Shown here one piece after another: positions 12,257 through 21,120 of a stretch of DNA of 64,000 nucleotides. The notes beneath the pieces were generated by a model. It made no database searches, was not told where the DNA came from, and saw only the letters and a program-made list of their open reading frames with translations. A program made the translations under genes and the position numbers. Each line of letters begins with the position of its first letter. Position 1 is the first letter of the stretch. This stretch comes from Phytohabitans houttuyneae (GTDB taxonomy: Bacteria; Actinomycetota; Actinomycetes; Mycobacteriales; Micromonosporaceae), in assembly GCF_011764425.1 (NCBI RefSeq), contig NZ_BLPF01000001.1:2905001-2969000 (forward strand), written 5' to 3'.

Positions 12257-13324
12257 CTATAAGGACTTAGCGGGCAAAACGCAGGTGGGGCTGGGGACCT
12301 CCAAGGCGTTGCCCGGCTCCTGCGGAACGCCCGAGTCGCGGTCGAGATGGAAGCCGACGACGGCGTGCGACCGCTCGTTGGCCACGTACAGGTGCTCGCC
12401 CACCAACGCGAAGTGCCGTGGCCACTTGCCGCCGGTCGGCACCTCGGCCAGGTACGACGGCGGGTCCGCGTCGAGTGTGAACACCGAGACCGTGTCCGGG
12501 CCGCGGTTGGCGACGTAGAGGAAGCGGCCGTCGGCGCTCACCGCGATCTCGGAGGGCTGGCCGCCGGTAAGGCGGGTGGAAGCTACCCGACCGCGCTCGT
12601 GCAGCGCACCGGCGAGGCCGTCGATGTCGTACGCCGTCACCGTCGCGTCAAGCTCGCCCACCAGGTAAGCCCGGAGGCCGTCGGGGTGGCGGGCGATGTG
12701 CCGCGGCCCCGAGCCGGCGCGAACGTGGATCTTCGGCCCGACCGGCACGAGGCGGCCGGTGCCAACCTCCAGCGAGTACCGGTAGACCGCGTCGGTGCCC
12801 AGGTCGACCACGAGGATCGCGCCACCGACCGGGTTGGGTGAGGCCATGTGGGCGTGCGCCCGCTCCTGCCGCTTCGGGTCGGGACCGGTGCCCTCGTGCA
12901 CCAGCAGGTCGGTCCGCTCGCCCAGCGCGCCGTCGTCGCCGAGCCGGTGCACGGCCACGCTGCCGCTCGTGTAGTTGGTGCTCACCAGGTACCGCCCGCC
13001 GGGCGCGACGACAAGGTGGCAGGGGTGGGCGCCACCGGTCGGGCTGGTGCCGAGCGGGCGCAGGTCGGTCTCCCCCTGCACGGCCCAGGCACTGACGCTG
13101 CCTTCGTCGAGCTCGTTGGTCGCGTACAGCACGGGGAGCGTCGGGTGCCAGGCCAGGAACGAGGGCGACGGCGTGGGGGCGACAACGCCGAGCGAGTCGA
13201 GCCGGCCGGTCGCCGGGTCACGCCGCACGGCCGTGATGCCGACCCCTTCTCCGCCCATCTCCGCCGTGTAGCACCCGATGTAGAGGAGTTGAGGGTGGGC
13301 GGGGGGCGAAGGAATGGATGTCAC
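12257..13324 (-). CDS. YbhE-type beta-propeller lactonase (6-phosphogluconolactonase-like)
   Basis: About 355 aa with repeating blade motifs: LLYIGCYT, LAWHPTLPVLYATNE, HPCHLVVAPGGRYLVSTNY, HIARHPDGLRAYLVGE, and AVSADGRFLYVANRG. This is the lactonase (PF10282) seven-bladed propeller, which includes 6-phosphogluconolactonases and carboxy-muconate cyclases. Start GTG 13324 (or GTG 13348 in the same frame); no strong ribosome site is visible. Divergent from the GntR regulator. The first half of this gene and its promoter are copied in the tandem duplication; this copy is intact. Its substrate cannot be told from sequence; it may serve the same metabolic route as the lactate genes or be an unrelated neighbour. 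Confidence 0.8.
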   Translation of the reverse strand: MTSIPSPPAHPQLLYIGCYTAEMGGEGVGITAVRRDPATGRLDSLGVVAPTPSPSFLAWHPTLPVLYATNELDEGSVSAWAVQGETDLRPLGTSPTGGAHPCHLVVAPGGRYLVSTNYTSGSVAVHRLGDDGALGERTDLLVHEGTGPDPKRQERAHAHMASPNPVGGAILVVDLGTDAVYRYSLEVGTGRLVPVGPKIHVRAGSGPRHIARHPDGLRAYLVGELDATVTAYDIDGLAGALHERGRVASTRLTGGQPSEIAVSADGRFLYVANRGPDTVSVFTLDADPPSYLAEVPTGGKWPRHFALVGEHLYVANERSHAVVGFHLDRDSGVPQEPGNALEVPSPTCVLPAKSL

Positions 13325-13369
13325 GCTCTGATCCAACCAGAACGCCACCGGTTGATCTAGCTTCTGCGA

Positions 13370-13388
13370 ATCGTATAGGATCTACGAT
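13370..13388. promoter_or_regulatory. Inverted-repeat operator candidate for the GntR regulator (second copy 14411-14429)
   Basis: ATCGTA-TAGGATC-TACGAT has perfect 6-bp arms and lies 2 bp before the GTG (13390) and 11 bp before the ATG (13399) of the GntR gene, in the divergent region shared with the lactonase. Position and symmetry fit a FadR-type autoregulatory site. Because of the tandem duplication, the same site recurs at 14411-14429. Confidence 0.5.
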
Positions 13389-13398
13389 CGTGGCAACG

Positions 13399-14313
13399 AT
13401 GCGGCCGGCGCGGCGACTGACGCTCACCGAGGACGTTTACGAGTCGGTGCAAGCGCTGATCATGGATCACGCCGTGGCGCCCGGCGCCCGTATCAACATC
13501 GACGCCCTCGCCCGCCAGTTGGAGGTCTCGCCCACGCCGGTGCGCGAAGCGCTGGCCCGGCTGGAGGCCGACGGGCTGGTCCGCAAGCGCCCGCTCGCCG
13601 GCTACACGGCCGCGCCGCTGCTCACCCGCGAGGAGTTCGAGGAGCTGGTGGAGATGCGGCTGATCCTGGAGCCGCCGGCGGCCAGCCGCGCCGCCTCGGC
13701 GGCCACGGCGTCCGATGTGGACCGGCTGCGCGCGGAGGCCGACCTTCCCGACCCGGAGCCCGCCACGGAGGGGTACCCCGCGATTGCCGCCTTCACCGCG
13801 CAGGACGCCCGCTTTCACAACCTCCTCGCCGAGACCTCCGGCAACCGCATGCTCCACGAGGCCGTGGTCCGGCTCCGCTCGCACCTGCACCTCTTCCGCC
13901 TGCACTTTCCACAGGCGCACTACGGGATCAGTGCGCAGGAGCACCACCGCGTCGTCGACGCGATCGTCGCGCGCGACCCGGACCGCGCCGCCGCCGCCAT
14001 GCGCGCGCACATCGCCGCGGCCCGCGACAGGTACCGCCCGCCGGGCGCGACGACAAGGTGGCAGGGGTGGGCGCCACCGGTCGGGCTGGTGCCGAGCGGG
14101 CGCAGGTCGGTCTCCCCCTGCACGGCCCAGGCACTGACGCTGCCTTCGTCGAGCTCGTTGGTCGCGTACAGCACGGGGAGCGTCGGGTGCCAGGCCAGGA
14201 ACGAGGGCGACGGCGTGGGGGCGACAACGCCGAGCGAGTCGAGCCGGCCGGTCGCCGGGTCACGCCGCACGGCCGTGATGCCGACCCCTTCTCCGCCCAT
14301 CTCCGCCGTGTAG
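13399..14313 (+). pseudogene. GntR/FCD regulator, first duplicate with replaced C-terminus
   Basis: Identical to the second copy through the winged helix (residues ~1-70) and nearly all of the FCD domain. At the duplication junction (14027) the last ~14 natural residues are lost, and the frame reads on through antisense lactonase sequence for about 95 extra residues. The FCD helices needed for ligand binding are almost all present, so a partly working protein cannot be excluded. It keeps its own promoter region and operator. Confidence 0.75.
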
Positions 14314-14365
14314 CACCCGATGTAGAGGAGTTGAGGGTGGGCGGGGGCGAAGGAATGGATGTCAC
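14028..14365 (-). pseudogene. Lactonase 5' fragment (duplicate)
   Basis: Copy of the first ~113 codons of the lactonase with its upstream region, truncated at the duplication junction where it runs into the antisense of the first GntR copy. The run of five G (six in the intact copy) shifts the frame right after the GTG start, so this fragment would not even make the proper N-terminus. Confidence 0.75.
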
Positions 14366-14439
14366 GCTCTGATCCAACCAGAACGCCACCGGTTGATCTA
14401 GCTTCTGCGAATCGTATAGGATCTACGATCGTGGCAACG

Positions 14440-15116
14440 ATGCGGCCGGCGCGGCGACTGACGCTCACCGAGGACGTTTACGAGTCGGTGCAAGCGCTGA
14501 TCATGGATCACGCCGTGGCGCCCGGCGCCCGTATCAACATCGACGCCCTCGCCCGCCAGTTGGAGGTCTCGCCCACGCCGGTGCGCGAAGCGCTGGCCCG
14601 GCTGGAGGCCGACGGGCTGGTCCGCAAGCGCCCGCTCGCCGGCTACACGGCCGCGCCGCTGCTCACCCGCGAGGAGTTCGAGGAGCTGGTGGAGATGCGG
14701 CTGATCCTGGAGCCGCCGGCGGCCAGCCGCGCCGCCTCGGCGGCCACGGCGTCCGATGTGGACCGGCTGCGCGCGGAGGCCGACCTTCCCGACCCGGAGC
14801 CCGCCACGGAGGGGTACCCCGCGATTGCCGCCTTCACCGCGCAGGACGCCCGCTTTCACAACCTCCTCGCCGAGACCTCCGGCAACCGCATGCTCCACGA
14901 GGCCGTGGTCCGGCTCCGCTCGCACCTGCACCTCTTCCGCCTGCACTTTCCACAGGCGCACTACGGGATCAGTGCGCAGGAGCACCACCGCGTCGTCGAC
15001 GCGATCGTCGCGCGCGACCCGGACCGCGCCGCCGCCGCCATGCGCGCGCACATCGCCGCGGCCCGCGAGCGGCATCTGCCCTACTTCTCCCGGCCCGACC
15101 TTCGGGGTTCGCATGA
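14440..15116 (+). CDS. GntR-family (FCD) transcriptional regulator of the lactate operon
   Basis: Winged helix near the N-terminus (LTEDVYESVQALIMDH...PTPVREALARLEADGLV) followed by an all-helical FCD domain with the metal-ligand pattern expected of the FadR/LldR subgroup. As read, the frame runs to 15192 and overlaps lldE by 80 bp with residues that are only a shifted reading of lldE. One extra G in the run 15104-15107 would end the protein at TGA 15114-15116, giving 225 aa and an ATGA overlap with lldE. I adopt that end. Start ATG 14440 (GTG 14431 possible). Directly upstream of and coupled to lldEFG, hence probably the L-lactate-responsive regulator, like LldR. Confidence 0.8.
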
Positions 15117-15811
15117 AAGTCGCGCTCTTCGTCACGTGCGTCAACGACCTCGTCTTCCCCGGTACCGGCCGCGCGGTCGTCGAGGTCCTTGAGCGCCTCG
15201 GCCACACCGTCGAGTTTCCGGTGGAGCAGGGGTGCTGCGGCCAGATGCACGCCAACAGCGGCTACCGCGAGGAGGCCCTGCCGCTGGTGGCCAACTTCGT
15301 GAAGACCTTCGACGGCTACGACGCGGTGGTCGGGCCCTCCGGCTCGTGCGTGGCGATGGTCCGCGACTGGTACCCGAAGCTGGCGCCGGACTCGGGTGAG
15401 GTGGTCGCCCGCACGTACGAGCTGTCCGAGTTTCTCGTCGACGTGCTCGGCGTGACCGACGTGGGGGCCACCTTCCCGCACCGGGTGACCTACCACCCCA
15501 CCTGCCACGGCCTGCGCATGCTCCGCCTCGGCGACCGGCCGCGGCGGCTCCTCGAGTCGGTGCGCGGCCTGGAGCTGCTCGACCTGCCCGGCGCGGAGGA
15601 GTGCTGCGGTTTCGGCGGCACCTTCGCGATGAAGAACGCAGGCGTCTCCGGCGCGATGCTCGCCGACAAGTGCCGCTCCATCGTGGACACCGGCGCCGAG
15701 TACGTGGCGGCGGTCGACAACTCGTGCCTGGCCCACATCGGCGGCGGCCTGTCCCGCGCGGGCGGCCCGGCCAAGCCCATCCACTACGCCGAGATCCTGG
15801 CGGCATCATGA
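15113..15811 (+). CDS. lldE: L-lactate utilisation protein, CCG-domain subunit (LldE/LutA)
   Basis: 232 aa with two cysteine-rich CCG domains: EQGCCGQMHANSGYR near residue 38 and AEECCGFGGTFAMKN near residue 162. Such domains bind a [4Fe-4S]-type cofactor in heterodisulfide-reductase-like proteins. Together with LldF and LldG it forms the iron-sulfur complex that oxidises L-lactate to pyruvate and feeds electrons to the respiratory chain. Start ATG 15113 (MKVALFVTC); stop TGA overlaps the ATG of lldF by four bases. Confidence 0.93.
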   Translation: MKVALFVTCVNDLVFPGTGRAVVEVLERLGHTVEFPVEQGCCGQMHANSGYREEALPLVANFVKTFDGYDAVVGPSGSCVAMVRDWYPKLAPDSGEVVARTYELSEFLVDVLGVTDVGATFPHRVTYHPTCHGLRMLRLGDRPRRLLESVRGLELLDLPGAEECCGFGGTFAMKNAGVSGAMLADKCRSIVDTGAEYVAAVDNSCLAHIGGGLSRAGGPAKPIHYAEILAAS

Positions 15812-17220
15812 GTGGCGGAAACATCGTGGCCCGGCTGCCGTTTCCGGTGGCGGCGCGCAAGGAGTTGGGCGACGCGCAGCTGCGGGCCAACCTGCGCAAC
15901 GCCACCCACACGATCCGCGACAAGCGCCTGCGCATGGTCGGCGAGGTGCCCGACTGGGAGGAGCTGCGCCGGTCTGGTGCGGCCATCAAGGACGACGTGC
16001 TCAGCCGGCTGCCGGAGCTGCTGACGCAGTTCGAGGCGGCGGCGACCGCGGCCGGTGCGACCGTGCACTGGGCCCGCGACGCGGCCGAGGCGTGCGCGGT
16101 GGTCACCGCCCTGGTGCGCGACACCGGTACCGCCGAGGTGGTCAAGGTGAAGTCGATGGTCACCCAGGAGATCGGCCTCAACGATTCGCTGGAGGCCGCC
16201 GGCATCGCCGCGGTGGAGACCGACCTCGCCGAGCTGATCGTCCAGCTGGCCGGCGACACGCCCTCGCACATCCTCGTGCCCGCGATCCACTACAACCGGT
16301 CGCAAATCCGCGACATCTTCCACCGCAACGGCCTCTCCGCGCTGACCGACGACCCGCCCGCGCTGGCCGAGGCGGCGCGGCGGCACCTGCGGGCGAAGTT
16401 CCTCTCCGCGCGGGTCGGCATCTCCGGCGCCAACTTCGCGGTCGCCGAGTCGGGCACGCTCGTGGTGGTCGAGTCCGAGGGCAACGGCCGCATGTGCCTC
16501 ACCCTCCCCGAGACGCTCATCTCCGTGGTCGGCATCGAGAAGATCCTGCCCACGTTCCGTGACCTCGAGGTCTTCCTGCAGCTGCTGCCCCGCTCGTCGA
16601 CGGGCGAGCGGATGAACCCGTACACCTCACTGTGGACGGGCGTCACGCCCGGCGACGGTCCGCAGACCGTCCACATCGTCCTCGTCGACAATGGGCGCAC
16701 CGAGACGCTCGCCGACGACGTGGGGCGGCAGGCGCTGCGGTGCATCCGCTGCTCCGCGTGCCTCAACGTCTGCCCGGTGTACGAGCGGGTCGGCGGCCAC
16801 GCCTACGGCTCCGTCTACCCTGGACCGATCGGCGCGATCCTCTCGCCCCAGCTCAGCGGCGGGGGCGCCAACCGCACCCTGCCGTACGCGTCCACGCTCT
16901 GCGGCGCCTGCTACGACGCCTGCCCGGTGCGCATCAACATCCCCGAGGTGCTCGTCCACCTGCGACAGACCGGGCCGCACCCGCCCGCCGAGCGCGCGGC
17001 GATGCGCGCGCTGTCCTGGATCATGCGGGATCGCCGCCGGTACGCGGCAGCGCTCCGTGCCGCCCGCCGCGGAGCCGCCCCGATCCGCTGGGCGACCGGC
17101 CGTCGCGGCGCGGTGCGCCACCTCCCCTGGCCGTTGTCAAAGTGGACGTCCACTCGCGACGCTCCCCTGCCGGCGAAGCAGACGTTCCGAGAGTGGTGGG
17201 CTCATGAGCGCACGCGATGA
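15808..17220 (+). CDS. lldF: L-lactate utilisation iron-sulfur protein (LldF/LutB)
   Basis: 470 aa. The N-terminal LUD (DUF162) domain includes the VKVKSMVTQEIGLNDSLE and AVAESGTLVVVESEGNGRM regions. It is followed by a ferredoxin-like segment with two clusters, CIRCSACLNVCPVY (near residue 312) and CGACYDACPVRI (near residue 366). This is the electron-transfer subunit of the lactate oxidase complex. ATGA overlap with lldE upstream; the 3' end overlaps lldG by 17 bp, indicating a tightly coupled operon. Confidence 0.94.
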   Translation: MSGGNIVARLPFPVAARKELGDAQLRANLRNATHTIRDKRLRMVGEVPDWEELRRSGAAIKDDVLSRLPELLTQFEAAATAAGATVHWARDAAEACAVVTALVRDTGTAEVVKVKSMVTQEIGLNDSLEAAGIAAVETDLAELIVQLAGDTPSHILVPAIHYNRSQIRDIFHRNGLSALTDDPPALAEAARRHLRAKFLSARVGISGANFAVAESGTLVVVESEGNGRMCLTLPETLISVVGIEKILPTFRDLEVFLQLLPRSSTGERMNPYTSLWTGVTPGDGPQTVHIVLVDNGRTETLADDVGRQALRCIRCSACLNVCPVYERVGGHAYGSVYPGPIGAILSPQLSGGGANRTLPYASTLCGACYDACPVRINIPEVLVHLRQTGPHPPAERAAMRALSWIMRDRRRYAAALRAARRGAAPIRWATGRRGAVRHLPWPLSKWTSTRDAPLPAKQTFREWWAHERTR

Positions 17221-17806
17221 GGTGCTGCGGCGGGTCCGGACGGCGCGGCCGAGCGCTCCGGTCACGGTGCCGCGGGACTACCGGGCCGTCGACGAGGGCG
17301 ACGACCTCGTCGAGCTGCTCGTCGACCGGCTGGTCGACTACAAGGCGACGGTGCGGCGATGCGGGCCACACGAGCTGGCCGGCGCGATCGGCGAGCTGCT
17401 GAGTGACGCCTCAGCGGCCGTGGTGCCGCCCGGTGCGCCGCCGGAGTGGCTCGAGGCGTACCAGGGACGGGTCCTGCGGGAGCCGCTCGCGGTGGCGGAC
17501 CTCGACGCTCCCGGGGTCGCGGTGCTGACCGGGTGCGCTGTCGCCGTCGCGCGGACCGGGACGCTGATCCTCGACGCGGGACCGGACCAGGGACGCAGGG
17601 CGCTCACGCTCGTGCCCGACCACCACATCTGCGTCGTCCACACCGGACAGATCGTGGGCGGCGTGCCGGAGGCGCTGGCCCGGCTCGCCGACCCGACCCG
17701 GCCGCTCACGCTCGTCTCCGGCCCGTCGGCCACCAGCGACATCGAGCTAAACCGGGTCGAGGGCGTACACGGGCCCCGGCGGCTCGACGTCGTCGTGGTG
17801 GACTGA
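17204..17806 (+). CDS. lldG: L-lactate utilisation LUD-domain protein (LldG/LutC)
   Basis: 200-aa LUD-domain protein, the usual third member of the lactate operon. The conserved core is visible as GVAVLTGCAVAVARTGTLILD and LTLVPDHHICVVHTGQIVGGVPEAL, ending with GPSATSDIELNRVEGVHGP. ATG 17204 overlaps the 3' end of lldF. Its 3' end overlaps the convergent regulator gene by 60 bp. Confidence 0.93.
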   Translation: MSARDEVLRRVRTARPSAPVTVPRDYRAVDEGDDLVELLVDRLVDYKATVRRCGPHELAGAIGELLSDASAAVVPPGAPPEWLEAYQGRVLREPLAVADLDAPGVAVLTGCAVAVARTGTLILDAGPDQGRRALTLVPDHHICVVHTGQIVGGVPEALARLADPTRPLTLVSGPSATSDIELNRVEGVHGPRRLDVVVVD

Positions 17807-18838
17807 CGTCACCTCACCGCGCAGGCGGGGCTGGTCGGCGCAGATCTTCTTGAGCAGCGCGACGATCGGCCGCAGGTGGTTGGGACGGGGGTTGGCCGTC
17901 GTCACGTGCACCTCCAGCGTGAGCCGCTCGGACTCGTGGTGCAGCGGTACCCACTTGGAGTGCTCGACGCCCGCGCCGCCGAAGCGCATGCCGGGCTTGT
18001 AAATGAGCGCGATGTCCGAGGGCGCGAGCACCAGCGGGCTCGACAGGCCGCATTCGTGCAGCAGGGCGACGCGCTCGATGACGCTGCCGATCTCGTACGT
18101 GGCGCTGGCCACCCGCCGCTCCTCGCCCGGGTCGTCTATCCGGCGCGCGGCGATCCGCTCCTCCAGCAGGATGCGGGCGCGTGAGTCCTTGGGCGGCACG
18201 TGCGAGACGCTGCGCACGAACTCGGCCAGCGGCATCGCGTCGCCCGGGTAGTCGGCGGGTACCAGGACCTCCAGCTGCGACTGGTACAGCAGGTCGGACT
18301 GCAGCTCGTCGCGGAACTCGGCCGGCGGGGGCTGTCCGATCGCGAGGTGGTACGTGCCGGTGGTGAGCGGCCAGAACGCCTGGTCGAAGAAGGACTCGTT
18401 GCCGCGGTCGCTCTGCTGAAGCTCCTCGATGCCGACCTTCTCGACGCCGGCCGGGTGCTGGGCGAGCATCTCCACGTAGAGCGTCTTGACGATCGTGGCG
18501 TGGTGCGGCAGGCACACCAGGCGGGGTACGTCCGACTCCGCGAGGCGACCTCTCTCCTCCTGGTAGAGGCTGCGGACGCGTTCACAGAAGCGCTGGAAGC
18601 GGCGCCCGCGCACGGTCAGCTCGGCCTTGCCGCGCGGGCCGACTCCCTCGCGCAGCGCCGGGCGCCCCAACCACCTGTTGATCTTCAAGAGGATGGTGCG
18701 CACGCCCTCGACCGTGATGTGCTCGTCGTACCGGTCGGCGAGCAGCCGCACGGCGCGCTGCCGGGTGCCGGCCTCCACCACCGCCATGAAGACGACGCAG
18801 TCCCACTCGTCGGGTGCGCGGTCCCTCACCTTTCCCAC
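17747..18838 (-). CDS. LysR-like transcriptional regulator
   Basis: 363 aa. The N-terminal ~90 residues look like an extended LysR winged helix: CVVFMAVVEAGTRQRAVRLLADRYDEHITVEGVRTILLKI..., then ELTVRGRRF. The rest has the alternating hydrophobic strands of a substrate-binding-like domain (LVCLPHHATIVKTLY, YHLAIGQPP, LEVLVPADYPGDAMPLAEFV). The HTH carries an insertion compared with ordinary LysR proteins, so it is a divergent member. Start GTG 18838 or GTG 18829. Convergent with lldG; no target gene is obvious. Confidence 0.6.
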   Translation of the reverse strand: MGKVRDRAPDEWDCVVFMAVVEAGTRQRAVRLLADRYDEHITVEGVRTILLKINRWLGRPALREGVGPRGKAELTVRGRRFQRFCERVRSLYQEERGRLAESDVPRLVCLPHHATIVKTLYVEMLAQHPAGVEKVGIEELQQSDRGNESFFDQAFWPLTTGTYHLAIGQPPPAEFRDELQSDLLYQSQLEVLVPADYPGDAMPLAEFVRSVSHVPPKDSRARILLEERIAARRIDDPGEERRVASATYEIGSVIERVALLHECGLSSPLVLAPSDIALIYKPGMRFGGAGVEHSKWVPLHHESERLTLEVHVTTANPRPNHLRPIVALLKKICADQPRLRGEVTSVHHDDVEPPGPVYALDPV

Positions 18839-19016
18839 AGCGGAAAGTTACGGCCCACCTACCGTCCAGTTACGTGATTTGCGGAACAGCGGCGTGGCAC
18901 CAGCAACCGGAGCTTGGCGGGCGCAACAAATAGTTCTTCCGATCTTGGTCGAACCACGTCGGTGGGCGCGGTCGAAAACCGGCCGATGAGATCATCACGA
19001 CAGGTACAAAACGGGT

Positions 19017-19721
19017 GTGTTCGCCCGGCCGAGCTGGCACTCGCTCATCTTCTACGTCGGGGCCGCCAACGTTGCCCGCACGCTGCTCGCGCGCGGTCAG
19101 GGCGACCCCGAGCCGCACGCCCACGTCGGCGTGTACGCGCTCTGCGCCGCGCTGGCCGTCCTCGTCGCCCGGCTCGTCGAGCGGGCCCGCAGCGCGCTCA
19201 CCTCCCGCGTGTGCAGCGCCAGCCTCGGCATGACCGGGCTGCTCTACGCGACGCTGCACGGTGACGTCCACCCGTGGGCCCCGGTGCCCGCGGCGGCGCT
19301 GCTGGTCACCGCGGTGGTCCTGGGCGAGGCCGCCTTCCGGATACGCGGCACCCGCCGCCCCTCCTGGCACTCGGTCATCTTCTTCGTCGCCTCGGCCGGG
19401 CTGAGCCGCACGGTGCTGGTCGTCTACGGCGCGGGCCTGCCGTTGCTCGTCCACTGTGGTACGTACCTGGTGTGCCTGGTGTTCGCGCTCGCGGCCGCCG
19501 GCGTCATGGTGCGCATGGAGAGCCCGCTCACGCCGCGCGTGCACAGCGGGAGCCTCGGCCTCACCGGGCTGCTGGTCGCCGCGGCGCACGCCGACACACC
19601 GGCGCACGCTCCGGTCGCGGTCACCGCGCTCGTGCTCGGGGTGACCTGCGTGGGCGAGCTCGCGTACCGCCGCCGCAGCGCCCTGCGCAGGGCTCAGGCC
19701 GGGACCGGGTGGCCGTGGTAG
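19017..19721 (+). CDS. Integral membrane protein with internal two-fold repeat
   Basis: I do not recognise this family. 234 aa, GTG start. Two ~110-residue halves are clearly homologous: RPSWHS at residues 4-9 and 114-119, SLGMTGLLYA and SLGLTGLLVA, and VLGEAAFR and CVGELAYR near each repeat end. Each half has about three hydrophobic segments, so roughly six membrane helices are expected. The pseudo-symmetric layout resembles small transporters or channels, but no functional motif is visible. It is convergent with cvnD (28-bp overlap). The 180-bp region before it (18839-19016) holds no recognisable site. Confidence 0.65.
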   Translation: MFARPSWHSLIFYVGAANVARTLLARGQGDPEPHAHVGVYALCAALAVLVARLVERARSALTSRVCSASLGMTGLLYATLHGDVHPWAPVPAAALLVTAVVLGEAAFRIRGTRRPSWHSVIFFVASAGLSRTVLVVYGAGLPLLVHCGTYLVCLVFALAAAGVMVRMESPLTPRVHSGSLGLTGLLVAAAHADTPAHAPVAVTALVLGVTCVGELAYRRRSALRRAQAGTGWPW

Positions 19722-20290
19722 CCGGCCACGTGCTCGACCAGCGCGATCAGCACGAGCTTGCCGGACTGCCGGTGGCGCACGTCGCAGAGCACCACGGGCA
19801 CGTCGCGGTCGAGGTCGAGCGCCTGGCGCACCGCCTCGGACGTGTACCGCCGGGCGCCGTCGAAGCAGTTGACACCCACGACGAACGGGATGCCGTGGCG
19901 CTCGAAGTAGTCGACCGAGGGGAAGCTGTCGGCCAGCCTGCGGGTGTCGGCGAGCACCACGGCGCCGAGCGCGCCGTACGCCAGCTCGTCCCAGAGGAAC
20001 CAGAAGCGGTCCTGCCCGGGCGTGCCGAAGAGGTACACCTGAAGGTCTTCGTTGATGGTGATACGCCCGAAGTCCATCGCCACGGTGGTGGTGCGCTTGC
20101 CCTCCACGCCGACCAGGTCGTCGGTGCCGATGCCGGCGTGGGTGAGGACCTCCTCCGTGTGCAACGGCCGGATCTCGCTCACCGCACCCACCAAAGTGGA
20201 CTTGCCGGCACCGAATCCGCCCGCGATGAGGATCTTCAGCGCGAGCGGGATCCGCCGATCGGAGTCGAGGTCAGAGTGCCCGGAGTCCAT
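19694..20290 (-). CDS. cvnD: Conservon small GTPase (CvnD, MglA-like)
   Basis: 198-aa Ras-like GTP-binding protein. The P-loop GGFGAGKSTL lies near residue 24, G3 is FGTPGQDRF, and G4-like NCFD sits in GVNCFDGARRY. In actinobacterial conservons this GTPase associates at the membrane with the CvnA kinase-like protein and the Roadblock protein, by analogy with eukaryotic G-protein coupling. It overlaps cvnC by 20 bp and is the last gene of cvnABCD. Confidence 0.92.
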   Translation of the reverse strand: MDSGHSDLDSDRRIPLALKILIAGGFGAGKSTLVGAVSEIRPLHTEEVLTHAGIGTDDLVGVEGKRTTTVAMDFGRITINEDLQVYLFGTPGQDRFWFLWDELAYGALGAVVLADTRRLADSFPSVDYFERHGIPFVVGVNCFDGARRYTSEAVRQALDLDRDVPVVLCDVRHRQSGKLVLIALVEHVAGYHGHPVPA

Positions 20291-20708
20291 TCACCACCGC
20301 CTGGAGGACGTCGTCTTCGGGGAAGTGGGCCGCCGTGGACGGCTCGTGCATCGCGATCAGGCCGGCCGCCAGGAGGTCGCCGAGCAGCACCCGGACCACC
20401 CCGACGACAAGGTTGAGCGCGGCGGCCAGCTCGGCCACCGAGACGGGGTCCTCGGCCTTGGCGAGGATCGCGCGGTGCTCCGGCTGGAGGTACGCGGCGT
20501 CCGGCGAGCTGGCGGAGCCCGGCGCCGCCAGCACGAACGCCATCAGGTCGAACCCGCCGGTGACCGGACGCACCCGGCCACCCGTCACCGTGTACGGACG
20601 GACTACCGGCCCGGCGTCGTCGTCGAGCCAGTCATGCCGGCCTTCGCCCGGGCCAACGGGTCCGTGGCGCCCGTTGGCCGGCACAGCGCCCGCGCCCTCA
20701 CCCCGCAT
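20271..20708 (-). CDS. cvnC: Conservon DUF742 protein (CvnC)
   Basis: 145 aa, DUF742 family. The conserved stretch VVRPYTVTGGRVRP near residue 35 is followed by a C-terminal winged-helix-like part (PVSVAELAAALNLVVGVVRVLLGDLLAAGLI). This family always travels with cvnA, cvnB and cvnD. The N-terminal ~28 residues are low-complexity Gly-rich; a later start is possible. Overlaps both neighbours (11 bp with cvnB, 20 bp with cvnD). Confidence 0.9.
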   Translation of the reverse strand: MRGEGAGAVPANGRHGPVGPGEGRHDWLDDDAGPVVRPYTVTGGRVRPVTGGFDLMAFVLAAPGSASSPDAAYLQPEHRAILAKAEDPVSVAELAAALNLVVGVVRVLLGDLLAAGLIAMHEPSTAAHFPEDDVLQAVVNGLRAL

Positions 20709-21120
20709 CGGAGGGCACCGTGGGGTGGCGGCTGGGTGTGCTCATGTTTTGTCCGACCCGCGCGACCAGCATCGCCATCTCATATGCGATCAAGCCAATG
20801 TCCGAGTCGATGCCGGCCAGCAGCGCCAGGCACGCTCCTCGACCGGCGGCGGTGACGAAGAGGTACGCCCCCTCCATCTCGACCACCGTCTGGCGCACCG
20901 GGCCGGTCTCGAAGTGGCGGCTCGCCCCCTTGGCCAGGCTCTGGAAACCGGCCGCCATCGCGGAGAGGTGCTCGGCGTCTTCTCTGGTCAAGCCGTGTGA
21001 CGAGCCCATGAGCAGCCCGTCGGCGGAGAGCACGACGGCATGGTGCGCGGACGGCACCCGCTCGATCAGGTCGTCGAGCAGCCAGTTGAGTCTGGCGGCC
21101 GGGCTGGTCGTCGACACCAC
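20698..21120 (-). CDS. cvnB: Conservon Roadblock/LC7 protein (CvnB)
   Basis: 140-aa Roadblock/LC7 fold (MglB-like), with the typical LNWLLDDLIERVPSAHHAVVLSADGLLMGSS start and ending GLIAYEMAMLVARVGQN. In MglA/MglB systems such proteins act on the GTPase. The GTG start at 21120 shares a base with the TAG stop of cvnA, indicating translational coupling. Confidence 0.93.
   Translation of the reverse strand: MVSTTSPAARLNWLLDDLIERVPSAHHAVVLSADGLLMGSSHGLTREDAEHLSAMAAGFQSLAKGASRHFETGPVRQTVVEMEGAYLFVTAAGRGACLALLAGIDSDIGLIAYEMAMLVARVGQNMSTPSRHPTVPSDAG

Larger units (their letters stand above)
12986..15068. repeat. Near-perfect 1.04-kb tandem duplication
   Basis: 12986-14027 (1042 bp) is repeated as 14028-15068 (1041 bp). 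The copies look identical except for one G: GGGGGG near 13301-13306 against GGGGG in the second copy. Each unit holds the first ~113 codons of the lactonase, the divergent promoter region, and the GntR gene up to its last ~15 codons. The junction (…GCCCGCGA|CAGGTACC…) shows no obvious microhomology. The result is one intact lactonase, one GntR gene with a false tail, one lactonase 5' fragment, and one GntR gene with its natural end. Either a very recent duplication or an assembly artefact. Confidence 0.95.
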
